Below, piece by piece: positions 44,580-52,569 of a stretch of DNA of 64,000 nt. A program made the position numbers and the translations under genes. The notes under the pieces are model-generated. The model saw nothing but the letters and a program-made list of their open reading frames with translations. It did not search any database and was not told where the DNA came from. Position 1 is the first letter of the stretch; each line of letters begins with the position of its first letter. The DNA comes from Vibrio agarivorans (GTDB lineage Bacteria > Pseudomonadota > Gammaproteobacteria > Enterobacterales > Vibrionaceae): assembly GCF_030409635.1 (NCBI RefSeq), contig NZ_JAUFQF010000001.1, positions 930,001 to 994,000 of the forward strand, in the 5' to 3' direction.

Positions 44580-46172
44580 TCATTTACGCTTAGCTTTTTT
44601 CGCCAATTTACGTTTACGCTTGTTTTTTTCTTTCTCTGCCGCGTTCTTCTGCATTTTTCCTTGGCTCGTAAAGCCAATTTTCTTTAATACCGCTTTGCCT
44701 TGAGTGCTATTGATAAACTCGCGAGCCTCAGCGTGCCCCGCATCCGCTGCTTCCTTGAGCAAGGTTGGGATCGGCTTGGGCGTTTTAACGCTTTCTCGCT
44801 GTTTAAACTTCTCTGACGCTTGGCTCAAAGCATGCTTGACCATGGCATAGTTAATCTCAGCCGCTTCAAGTTCATTGCTTGTTTGACTGATCGCGCGGTG
44901 ATAGATGTCGTTCATCAGGTCGTAATGTGCTGTGCTGACGGAAATTTGTTGAAATAAACGCAGCTCTACTTCTAGGTAGCTTGGTACGCAAGCATAGTTA
45001 TCCGTCATCTGTGTGAGTACTTTTTCGACGTCAGACTCGGCATAAATGCTCAGGTCTACATAGGCTTTGAAGAAGCCAATCCCAGGGGCGCGTCTTGCCT
45101 GCCCTGCCACCAATGATGAGCGTAGTGCTTTTATAGTTTGCTCGTTTGGCGCTTGTTGGTGCTGTTCTAGCTTGCAATATGCATCTACGGTATAAGCCTC
45201 TTTTAGGCCGTGCTCTAGCGCCAAGTCTAGCCACTCTTGTTGTGCGTCGTGTTTATTAAATGCACGTTCTAACTGATATGAAAGCGCTGGGTGATGGCCT
45301 TTTTGTGCAGCTTGAGCAATGTACTCCTCACCCAGTTTACTCTCTTCTCGCACCGATAGATGTAAACCAAATTCATAAGCGGCCTCACCGTCTTCATCAT
45401 TATTCAGTGCTTTTTTGAAGCAGTTTTTCGCATCTCGTGTCGCCTGCTCTTGAAGCAGTTTTTTTGAATAGCACTTGGCTAAGAGTAACCAGCTTTGCGG
45501 GTGCCCTTGACGGTGGGATTTCTCTAGCCAGTAACTCAGGTCTGCTTGCTTATCGAGGTACTGCTCTTTGTGCCACCAGCGTGATTTACCTTGCTGTTGG
45601 CTCATCTCATTAAGCTCGTTATAAAACGATGACGCTAGGTAGAAACTCGCCTCTTTTGAGCCTTTATGCGCATCACTGACAAAGGACGTCAGCTCGCATG
45701 ACATTGGCTCTTGCCATGTGTAGGCACACTGCGTCGCGGTACCGAGAATCGTTTGCCCTAAATAGTGTGCTATCTCATAGAGGCTATTCATGTGTTGTTG
45801 CATACGAGCACGGGAAACCGTCATTTTTGCTATGTATGAACCGTTGACTTCCGTCATGTGAACCGAGCGGTTGCCGTCATGACGCAGAGTGTTCATCGCC
45901 TCAATCACCCACTCTTCTACTTCACCCGAGGCTTGCAGCATTTTGATTTTGTTGTTCAGGTCGCCATGCACAGGCGGGCGCAGTTTGAAGTGTTTGCCAA
46001 GTTCGTGGCAAGCCAATTCAACAAACAGACGAATCTTCGCCATGCTCGATTGTCGATCGGTGAAATAGTAACGCTCAGCGAGTGCCGCCTGGGCGTATAG
46101 CTCCTCTAACCCGTCTTGCAGAAAAGCGAAGTTATCGTGTTTGGTCTGTTCAAAATGAGTTTGAGGTTGCAT
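44580..46172 (-). CDS. HEPN-like (DUF4145-type) and Sel1-repeat protein
   Basis: A 530-aa protein. Residues about 10-135 resemble the N-terminus of HsdR at 38384: FAFLQDGLEELY versus FDFLRSIDQNMY, SMAKIRLFVELACHE versus TMFKLRLFGEMCAQT, NTLRHDGNRSVH versus RIRTLGNKAAH. DUF4145 modules belong to the HEPN group, some of which are RNases. Residues about 160-350 hold Sel1/TPR-like repeats (AAYEFGLHLSVREESKLGEEYI) for protein contacts. The C-terminal about 30 residues are almost all Lys/Arg/Glu (KNKRKRKLAKKAKRK), suited to nucleic-acid binding. It is divergent from the WYL gene. Confidence 0.7.
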   Translation of the reverse strand: MQPQTHFEQTKHDNFAFLQDGLEELYAQAALAERYYFTDRQSSMAKIRLFVELACHELGKHFKLRPPVHGDLNNKIKMLQASGEVEEWVIEAMNTLRHDGNRSVHMTEVNGSYIAKMTVSRARMQQHMNSLYEIAHYLGQTILGTATQCAYTWQEPMSCELTSFVSDAHKGSKEASFYLASSFYNELNEMSQQQGKSRWWHKEQYLDKQADLSYWLEKSHRQGHPQSWLLLAKCYSKKLLQEQATRDAKNCFKKALNNDEDGEAAYEFGLHLSVREESKLGEEYIAQAAQKGHHPALSYQLERAFNKHDAQQEWLDLALEHGLKEAYTVDAYCKLEQHQQAPNEQTIKALRSSLVAGQARRAPGIGFFKAYVDLSIYAESDVEKVLTQMTDNYACVPSYLEVELRLFQQISVSTAHYDLMNDIYHRAISQTSNELEAAEINYAMVKHALSQASEKFKQRESVKTPKPIPTLLKEAADAGHAEAREFINSTQGKAVLKKIGFTSQGKMQKNAAEKEKNKRKRKLAKKAKRK

Positions 46173-46219
46173 AGTGCGGCTCCTATTGTCTGTCGATAGG
46201 CGCTATACTAAGCACATAG

Positions 46220-46236
46220 GCGACAATTAATGTCGC
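46220..46236. promoter_or_regulatory. Candidate operator between the Sel1 and WYL genes
   Basis: GCGACA and TGTCGC around ATTAA (46220-46236) form a palindrome; CGACAATTAGCG at about 46253-46264 repeats its core. It sits in the 151-bp divergent region, a suitable place for WYL-protein autoregulation and control of the block. Binding is inferred. Confidence 0.5.
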
Positions 46237-46323
46237 TACAATTCGTTTTATTCGACAATTAGCGATTTACTTATCGAGATTGCGATTGCGTCAGCCGAAC
46301 TAATAGCAATAGCCGGAGTCAGT

Positions 46324-47334
46324 ATGAGTGTGTCATTGCGACGATATAATAAGGTGCTGGAGTCGATTCCTTGCTATCCAGAGTCGGTCTCTAGCTTAGA
46401 GATCCGCCAACAGCTTTTGGCGTCTGAGTTATTGCCCATCAACACCGATGAAAAGAGCCAACTGCGCACCGTACAGCGCTGTATTAACCAAGTGGTAGCC
46501 GACAATAACAGTATTGAGATCAATGACGAATGTCGCCCCTATCGATACCAAATCGCACAGGGGCATCGTCACCCAGTGAAACCCGATGGAATGTCTTCAG
46601 TGGTTTCGCTACAAGTCATTGAGCAAGAGATTAAATCGATGCTGCCACCGACATTACGCTCAGATGTGGATGCGATTTTTTCTTCGCTCAAGCAACAAGA
46701 CACCAAACAAACTCGGTTATGGAATGAACGGTTTTGTTACTTTCCTAACGAGCTACCGCTCATTGCTCCCAATGTTGGCACTGCCTATTTCAAACTCATT
46801 GAAGAAGCATTACTCAATAAAAAAGACCTGCACTTTTGCTATCAAAAACGTGGCGCGACGCAAGCCAAGAGCTACACCTCGACTCCGCTGGGCTTGTTTC
46901 TTTATGGCAATAGCTTCTATTTTGTTGGGTTAGTACCGGGCAGCGACAGTGATATTCGTACCTATGCCCTGCACCGCGTTCACAGCTTAAAATTGGGCTT
47001 TAGCAGTGTGCGTACACTGGCTAATTTTGATGTGCGCAAACACGTTCAGCGTTATGCGCGCCATTTTGCTGGCGGCGATAAGCTTTCTGTCACATTGAGA
47101 ATTGAAAACTACAGCGGATTGCACTTGATTGAAGAGACGTTGCTGTCTGAAGACCAAGTGATTGTCTCCAACCAAGATGGCTTCACCACCATCACCGCCA
47201 CCGTGCGCGACAGCCACACGCTTGAATGGTGGTTGATGAAACATGCCAATATCGTTGAGGTGATTGCGCCCTCGACGTTGAGGGAGAAGATTGTTGAGAT
47301 GATTAGGGCGAGTGTGCGGTTGTATGGGGTTTAA
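46324..47334 (+). CDS. WYL-domain transcriptional regulator
   Basis: A 336-aa protein with an N-terminal winged helix (residues about 1-70, VSSLEIRQQLLASELL, LRTVQRCINQVV), a WYL domain (about 165-240, KKDLHFCYQKRGATQAKSYT to YFVGLVPGSDSDIRTYALHR) and a C-terminal WCX extension. WYL regulators such as BrxR/CapW repress phage-defence operons until a ligand, possibly a nucleic acid or nucleotide, is sensed. Here it is divergent from the HEPN-Sel1, 76-aa, metallophosphatase and hsdRMS genes and is the best candidate for their control. RNA or nucleotide sensing is inferred from family knowledge. Confidence 0.88.
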   Translation: MSVSLRRYNKVLESIPCYPESVSSLEIRQQLLASELLPINTDEKSQLRTVQRCINQVVADNNSIEINDECRPYRYQIAQGHRHPVKPDGMSSVVSLQVIEQEIKSMLPPTLRSDVDAIFSSLKQQDTKQTRLWNERFCYFPNELPLIAPNVGTAYFKLIEEALLNKKDLHFCYQKRGATQAKSYTSTPLGLFLYGNSFYFVGLVPGSDSDIRTYALHRVHSLKLGFSSVRTLANFDVRKHVQRYARHFAGGDKLSVTLRIENYSGLHLIEETLLSEDQVIVSNQDGFTTITATVRDSHTLEWWLMKHANIVEVIAPSTLREKIVEMIRASVRLYGV

Positions 47335-47567
47335 AAGAGTCGAGGAGTCTTATATTGGGTTAATTGACTTTGTTCTTATTGACTACTGCAAAACTTTGAT
47401 GAGCTAACCTGAAACCAAAATATGCTTTGTCATTGTTGTTATTTCTCAATCGCTCAAAAAATTTGATTCAAATCAACAACGATTAGACTAATTTCTTCTG
47501 TCTTAATTTCGTCATACTTCTAAGTTACGGTTACATTCAGTTACAAACAACAACATATGGAAATGAC
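47335..47567. other. Intergenic region before pstS
   Basis: A 233-bp gap without gene. GTTACATTCAGTTACA at about 47529-47544 is a short direct repeat that could belong to a Pho-box-like site, but the match to the consensus is weak. The start of pstS has a GGAAATGAC-like weak ribosome site. Confidence 0.35.
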
Positions 47568-48389
47568 ATGAAGAAAACATTTTTTGGCGCTCTCGTTGCG
47601 ATCTCATCAATCACATTTACAGGCGCTTCACTTGCTCAAGATACTATTTCAGCGGTAGGCTCTAGCTCTGTTACACCTCTAATGGAAGTATTTGGTGAGG
47701 TGTATTCAAAAGCGCACCCAGAGATTTTCGTTGAAGTTCAAGGACCAGGTTCAAGTGCGGGCGTAAGAGCAGCTAAATCAAATACGGCTGATTTAGGTAT
47801 GGCGTCTCGTGAGCTGAAAGACTCTGAAAAAGAGCCTGAGCTGAAAACGAAAGTTATTGCTCGCGATGGTATCGCAGTGGTTGTAAACCCAAATAATGAA
47901 GTTACTGAACTCACTTCCGACCAAATCCAACAGATCTACAAGGGTGAGATTAAAAACTGGAAAGATGTGGGCGGCGCAGACAAGCCAATCGTAGCCATCA
48001 CTCGTGATACTGCATCTGGTACGCGTGGTGCATTTGAAGACATCATGAGCCTAAAACAGAAAATTAACGGCCAAAAAGTATCTGCTATTTCACAACACGC
48101 TCAAGTGGCGAATGGTAATGGTGCTCTAAAAACTTCTGTTGCTTCAAATCCATACGCTATTGGTTACATCTCTTTAGGTACGGTTGATCAATCGGTTAAA
48201 GCACTGACAGTGGATAACACAGCGCCAACTATCAGCAACGTTAAAAACGGCAGCTACAAAGTCGCGCGTCCGTTCTTAGTGATGTACAAAGGTCAGCCAA
48301 ACGCTCGCACTAACGAGTTCCTTCAATGGATGGAAAGTAAAGAAGCTCAACAAATCGTCGACGATAAAGGCTATATTTCTATTCACTAA
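47568..48389 (+). CDS. pstS: Phosphate ABC transporter substrate-binding protein (PstS family)
   Basis: A 273-aa periplasmic phosphate-binding protein: signal peptide (MKKTFFGALVAISSITFTGA), then the family motifs AVGSSSVTPLMEVFG, VQGPGSSAGVRAAKS and RDTASGTRGAFEDIM that bind phosphate through main-chain and Ser/Thr/Arg contacts. The short form is typical of Vibrio. The Pst membrane and ATPase genes (pstC, pstA, pstB) are not adjacent, so it is an extra or orphan PstS working with transporters elsewhere. A strong hairpin follows. Confidence 0.92.
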   Translation: MKKTFFGALVAISSITFTGASLAQDTISAVGSSSVTPLMEVFGEVYSKAHPEIFVEVQGPGSSAGVRAAKSNTADLGMASRELKDSEKEPELKTKVIARDGIAVVVNPNNEVTELTSDQIQQIYKGEIKNWKDVGGADKPIVAITRDTASGTRGAFEDIMSLKQKINGQKVSAISQHAQVANGNGALKTSVASNPYAIGYISLGTVDQSVKALTVDNTAPTISNVKNGSYKVARPFLVMYKGQPNARTNEFLQWMESKEAQQIVDDKGYISIH

Positions 48390-48422
48390 TCGTTAGCTTT
48401 CATCACGACACTTTTCATGAAC

Positions 48423-48460
48423 GATAAGACAAAGAGGCTGTAAGGCCTCTTTGTCTTATC
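48423..48460. terminator. Bidirectional terminator after pstS
   Basis: A 16-bp stem (48423-48438 with 48445-48460, core GACAAAGAGGC) around a 6-nt loop, 34 bp after pstS and before the convergent dehydrogenase remnant. Confidence 0.85.
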
Positions 48461-48488
48461 GACTTGTCTCTAAGCACGGTTCTAACAA

Positions 48489-49127
48489 TTAATATTTAAT
48501 CGCTAGTTTGCCAATAGAGGCACTGCTTTCTATGCGTTGGTGAGCTTCTTTTAACGTCGCTACATTAAAGCCATTTAATGTTGTGGTTAACGTCGACTTA
48601 ATTCGGCCTGAATCAATTAGGTTGGCGACTTGAAATAAGATATCTTGCTGGGTCTTTATATCATCGGTATTAAACAGTGAGCGCGTAAACATCAACTCCC
48701 AAATAAAGCCCACTGACTTACCTTGCAATGCCGATAAATCGACCCCTCCATCAAACTCGACGATCGAACTGATCATGCCTTGCGGAGCAATCAGCTCTAC
48801 CATTGAGTCCCAGTGACCTTTTGTGTCTGCAACATTGAAGATGTAGTCCACAAACTGAATACCTTGCCCTCTGACAGACTCTACAAGGTTTCGGTGATTA
48901 ACCACGTGATCTGCGCCCATGTTTCTGACCCATTGCTCTGTTTCTGGTCTTGATGCGGTAGCAATAACAGTGAGGTTCGTCAGTTGCTTTGCTAATTGAA
49001 CCGCGATTGATCCAACACCACCAGCGCCACCGATGATCAGTATCGACTTTCTCTCTTCAGGACGAATTCTCAAGCGCTCAAACAAAGCTTCCCAAGCAGT
49101 CAACAGCAAACCTTTGGGCACCAACAC
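48489..49127 (-). pseudogene. Zinc-free alcohol dehydrogenase/quinone reductase-like, 5'-truncated
   Basis: The 212 residues cover the NAD(P)-binding Rossmann domain and C-terminus of a medium-chain dehydrogenase/reductase: GGAGGVGSIAVQLAKQL is the nucleotide loop, IESSASIGKLAIKY the end. About 125 N-terminal residues are missing, and the first few codons (LVPKGLLLTAWEAL) run into sequence belonging to the GlcG-like remnant on the other strand. A deletion has fused the two genes, so this is a pseudogene even though an ORF survives. Confidence 0.8.
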
Positions 49128-49493
49128 AGCCTGGTGGAAGCCTATTTGGCCTTCAGTTTAGTAACCCTGTGAATACAAATGTTGTTTACGATGGTGATGC
49201 TGAAAAATATGGTACTAAGGAGGATTTACTGATCGGACATCGTGTCGGTGGTGTAAATGTCTTTGGTGGTGGTCTTGCTCTCTACGATAAAGATGGAGAG
49301 ATATTGGGTGCCATCGGTGTCAGTGGTGACACGTCATGCACTCAAGCTCGATTATGTTCCTGGCGGAGTTTCAGAGACTGGCGACGACAATATTATCTAC
49401 TCTGAAGGGCATGGGTTTGGGCATGTATCCTGCGGAAATGGCGAAGCGGAAATCGCAATGAAGCTTCCAGAAATGTATCCAATCTCAAAATAG
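49118..49493 (+). pseudogene. GlcG/HbpS-like (DUF336) remnant, 5'-truncated and frameshifted
   Basis: In one frame TQPGGSLFGLQFSNPVNTNV to GVNVFGGGLALYDKDGEI and AIGVSGDTSC is readable; in another HALKLDYVPGGVSETGDDNI to MKLPEMYPISK at 49493. The start of the domain is missing at the junction near 49118. The frame break near 49332 lies at ACGTCATGCA, fitting a deletion of a few codons between short repeats. Whether the original gene bound heme is not known. It shares its broken end with the dehydrogenase remnant. Confidence 0.75.
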
Positions 49494-49515
49494 AGCCTAG
49501 CGCGCTTAAGCAATC

Positions 49516-49553
49516 GGGTTCAGAGTCAATTTCATCAAATTGGCTCTGAACCC
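49516..49553. terminator. Terminator hairpin
   Basis: The left arm 49516-49532 (GGGTTCAGAG core) pairs with 49537-49553 (CTCTGAACCC core) around 4 nt, with one mismatch. It follows the GlcG-like remnant and precedes the convergent EEP gene. Confidence 0.75.
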
Positions 49554-49630
49554 TTATTGGTTTTCTTACCTTCTCACTTAGCCACTATGCAGTATTGGAA
49601 TCAATGTAAACTGCGATGACTTCATAAACG

Positions 49631-50437
49631 TTAAGAAAGCTCTACTTCCGCCAACACCCCAAAGTGATCCGATACGACCGGATAAAAATCGTTATTATAA
49701 ATCACCTGATGCTGCTTTACTGCTACCGATTGATTACTCAGGATCAAATCAATACGTAACGCCTGACTATTTTGTTCCCAACCATCGATATTCTTGATTA
49801 CGGTGATGCCGCTATCTTTCTTTTGTGCGACTTCAAAACAATCAATTAGGCCGCGCTGCAATAGATAATCATAACCTTCATTGCGTATGTAGCTTGGGTT
49901 ATTGAAGTCACCTAATAGAAAGCTATTTCCTTTTGGAAGTTTTGCAGCGATTCGATCGAACTGTTCCTTAAATGGATTCTCTGAGTCATTCCACCAGCCA
50001 CAATGACAATTAAAGAGATCAACTTCACCTTGTTGAGAAGCGACTTTAATACGTACTGCACGCCTATGCTTCCAGTAGCTAACGTCATAGTTATCGGTTA
50101 AATCAATGACCTCATGCTCAATAATCGGCAGTCGCGTCAAAAAGGAGAGCCCTTCTTGATAGACTTCATAACTTTGGTGAACAAAATCCCACGTAAGTTG
50201 GTACTGATAACCGTATTCCATGAGTTTTTGCTGCAACAAATAACCATAGTTATCCGCTAACACAGGATGATTACTCGATATTTTGGCATCAATGGCTGGG
50301 CTATCTTGGTGTTGATTAACCTCTTGCAGGGCAATCACATCACAGTCTTGTTCGATAATGGCTTGCGCTACTATATCCAGCTTTTCTAGTTGTTTATCTT
50401 CTTGCCAGCTATGGGTATTTAGCGTCATTAGTTTCAT
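49631..50437 (-). CDS. Endonuclease/exonuclease/phosphatase (EEP) family protein
   Basis: A 268-aa EEP-fold hydrolase. Motifs: the start MKLMTLNTHSWQ, the metal-binding Glu in VIALQEVNQ, GDFNNPSY with the catalytic Asp and Asn, and the closing SDHFGVLAEV. The substrate may be a nucleic acid, sphingolipid-like phosphodiester or sugar phosphate. It lies 98 bp downstream of the PTS gene on the same strand, separated by a terminator, so it can be read through or expressed alone. Confidence 0.85.
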   Translation of the reverse strand: MKLMTLNTHSWQEDKQLEKLDIVAQAIIEQDCDVIALQEVNQHQDSPAIDAKISSNHPVLADNYGYLLQQKLMEYGYQYQLTWDFVHQSYEVYQEGLSFLTRLPIIEHEVIDLTDNYDVSYWKHRRAVRIKVASQQGEVDLFNCHCGWWNDSENPFKEQFDRIAAKLPKGNSFLLGDFNNPSYIRNEGYDYLLQRGLIDCFEVAQKKDSGITVIKNIDGWEQNSQALRIDLILSNQSVAVKQHQVIYNNDFYPVVSDHFGVLAEVELS

Positions 50438-50465
50438 TTATTATTCGCTCATTTACTATTTAGAG

Positions 50466-50494
50466 ATAAAACGCAGCATGAATGCTGCGTTTAT
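50466..50494 (-). terminator. Terminator between PTS gene and EEP gene
   Basis: A 13- to 14-bp stem (50466-50479 with 50482-50494; core AAACGCAGCAT) with a very short loop and A/T-rich flanks, 42 bp after the PTS gene stop. Confidence 0.8.
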
Positions 50495-50535
50495 CGATAT
50501 TGTTCTTTGTTAGTCAATCTAACAGAGAGAACGAA

Positions 50536-52164
50536 TTACGCTGGTTGCGCTGAATATCTATCAATTAACTTAGATTTAATTCTATCTACTCCAGGGCCAT
50601 AAATAACCTGTACGCCCTGCTCTTTAATTACAGCGCCAAGTGCACCCGTTGGTTTCCATAGTGAATATTCAGCCACCAATGCAGGGTCATTAACGGTAAT
50701 ACGTAGACGAGTCATACAAGCATCGATCTCAGCAATATTGCTGCGGCCGCCTAGATTTTGAATGATGATGTCAAGCTTCTCATCTTCCGACATGCCCTCT
50801 GAACTTTCGTCTAGGTAGTTACCCTTACGACCCGGAGTTGGCAGATGGAACTTCACAATGAGCACGCGGAACAGCGTGTAGTTAACTACAAAGAAAACAA
50901 TACACACCAGTGCGAAACGAATTAAATCACCGCCAATGCCCGCTGAAACCATCATTGGGATACGAGTAAGTAACTCAATTAAACCAAAGGAATGTATACG
51001 CAGGTCCATCACATCCACTAATGCAAAAGCAACACCAGTTAACAGCGCATGAGCAATATACAAGACAGGAGAAATAAACATGAACATGAATTCAATCGGT
51101 TCAGTCACGCCGGTCAACAAGACTGCAAGACACGCTGACAAAAACATGGGTTTATATTGCTTCAGCTTATCTTTATCAACACAGTGGTACATCGCAAGGC
51201 CAATACCAATCAATGATGATGCTGCGATAATAACCTGACCCGCTTTAAAACGTGCAGGGTGAACAGTATCCAGTAGATGCTGATAAGTTGCTGGATCGCT
51301 CAGTTTAAGGTTGTTCAAATCACTTACCCAAGCAAGCCACAATGGATCTTGACCATAAACACTTGTGCCTGCATTCGCGCCTGTTAGAAGCTCATAAGCA
51401 CCACCCAACTCGGTATAGTTCATTGGAATGGTTAGAGTGTGATGCAAACCAAACGGCAGTAGTAGACGCTCTAATGTACCGTATAGGAACGGAGCCACGA
51501 TAGGCGCAGTGTCTTTAGAGGTTGCAATCCATTGACCAAAGTCATTGAGTGCACCTTGGATTAAAGGCCATACAATCGACAAAATGAGAGCAATGATTAC
51601 CGAGTAGTAAATCACAACAAAAGGTACAAAACGCTTGCCATTGAAGAAGGCTAATGCCTCAGGTAGGCGAGCGAAATCGTAATAACGGTTGTATAAGTTG
51701 GCACCTAGATAGCCAGACATAATACCGATGAACACACCCATATTGAGCGCCGGTGCGCCTAAAATATTGGTAAAGAATTGGGATACAGGGAGTTCAGTGC
51801 CAAACAAGCTCATCACAATCGCATCAGGATCAGCGAGCATAGCGTTATCTACGCCCAATATAACCCCAGTGATACGGTTAATCAGTATGAAGGCGATAAG
51901 CGCGGCAAATGCGCCACCCGCACGCTCTTTTGCCCACGAGCCACCAATAGCGACAGCAAACAAAAGGTGAAGGTTAACAATGATGCCCCAACCGATGTTT
52001 TCCATAATGGCGCCAAGGGTTTCTACGGCTCCAACACCACCGGCATACATTGCGACAACTTTACCTAGCGATATCATTATACCCGCTGCAGGCATCACCG
52101 CGATTACAACGATTAGGGATTTCCCAAATCGTTGCCAAAAATCAAACGACAGTAACTTACTCAC
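50536..52164 (-). CDS. PTS transporter EIICB, glucose/maltose-type
   Basis: A 542-aa phosphotransferase permease: an EIIC domain of about ten membrane segments (residues 1-430; FGLHHTLTIPMNYTELGG and GVTEPIEFMFMFISPVLY are signature loops) and a C-terminal EIIB domain whose phosphocysteine is in IDACMTRLRITV. It belongs to the glucose/maltose/GlcNAc superfamily and resembles MalX-type alpha-glucoside carriers. GTG 52164 follows GAGGAG by 6 nt. No EIIA domain is present, so Crr or another EIIA must serve. The GH13 remnant ahead points to an alpha-glucoside as original substrate. Confidence 0.9.
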   Translation of the reverse strand: MSKLLSFDFWQRFGKSLIVVIAVMPAAGIMISLGKVVAMYAGGVGAVETLGAIMENIGWGIIVNLHLLFAVAIGGSWAKERAGGAFAALIAFILINRITGVILGVDNAMLADPDAIVMSLFGTELPVSQFFTNILGAPALNMGVFIGIMSGYLGANLYNRYYDFARLPEALAFFNGKRFVPFVVIYYSVIIALILSIVWPLIQGALNDFGQWIATSKDTAPIVAPFLYGTLERLLLPFGLHHTLTIPMNYTELGGAYELLTGANAGTSVYGQDPLWLAWVSDLNNLKLSDPATYQHLLDTVHPARFKAGQVIIAASSLIGIGLAMYHCVDKDKLKQYKPMFLSACLAVLLTGVTEPIEFMFMFISPVLYIAHALLTGVAFALVDVMDLRIHSFGLIELLTRIPMMVSAGIGGDLIRFALVCIVFFVVNYTLFRVLIVKFHLPTPGRKGNYLDESSEGMSEDEKLDIIIQNLGGRSNIAEIDACMTRLRITVNDPALVAEYSLWKPTGALGAVIKEQGVQVIYGPGVDRIKSKLIDRYSAQPA

Positions 52165-52462
52165 AAATAACTCCTCGATTTAAAAACTGGCGGACGTTTT
52201 TTAACGCCTTGCCATAAATACTATTTAGTGCGTCCTTACAACCATTACGCCAAACATACTTAAAGCTATCATTGTTCTCTTGAGACTTGATGAACCAGGG
52301 GTGCTCATCGTTAGCGTGATTGTTCACTGAGTCCATGATAGTGCGAATGTCACCATTAGCGCTTTGGTTTGTATCATTAAAACTACGGGGATAGATTTGG
52401 TGGTCGGTTGCTTTCTTCCACCACGCGAGTGGCTTTGAGCGCATATTATTGGTGCGAGTCAT
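52157..52462 (-). pseudogene. GH13 alpha-glucosidase remnant with internal deletions
   Basis: The 101 residues start like an oligo-1,6-glucosidase (AWWKKATDHQIYPRSFNDTN), then jump to NDEHPWFIKSQENND, a segment about 50 residues later in full enzymes, and on to YVWRNGCKDALNS before ending. A full GH13 enzyme is over 500 residues with three catalytic acids, none of which are here. It is upstream of and overlapping the PTS gene by 8 nt on the same strand, so it may now serve mainly as a leader that keeps the PTS gene translated. Confidence 0.75.
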
Positions 52463-52484
52463 TTATGCTGCTGTGCCACTTCAT

Positions 52485-52500
52485 GTGTTATCGTTAACAC
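52485..52500. promoter_or_regulatory. LacI-family operator
   Basis: GTGTTATCGTTAACAC is a 16-bp near-palindrome with a central CG, the classic shape of a LacI/GalR operator. It lies 23 bp upstream of the GH13 remnant start and 69 bp downstream of the lacI-type gene stop. It should bind the LacI protein encoded at 52570; this is inferred. Confidence 0.65.
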
Positions 52501-52569
52501 AAGAGGTTAAATGGAATTTATTTTGACTCAATACAATTTTGAAGAAACTGTGAGGTATCCCTCACAACC

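Noticed and set aside
47520..47550. Pho box upstream of pstS
   Set aside because: Only a short GTTACA direct repeat is visible; spacing and sequence do not fit the PhoB consensus well enough to call.
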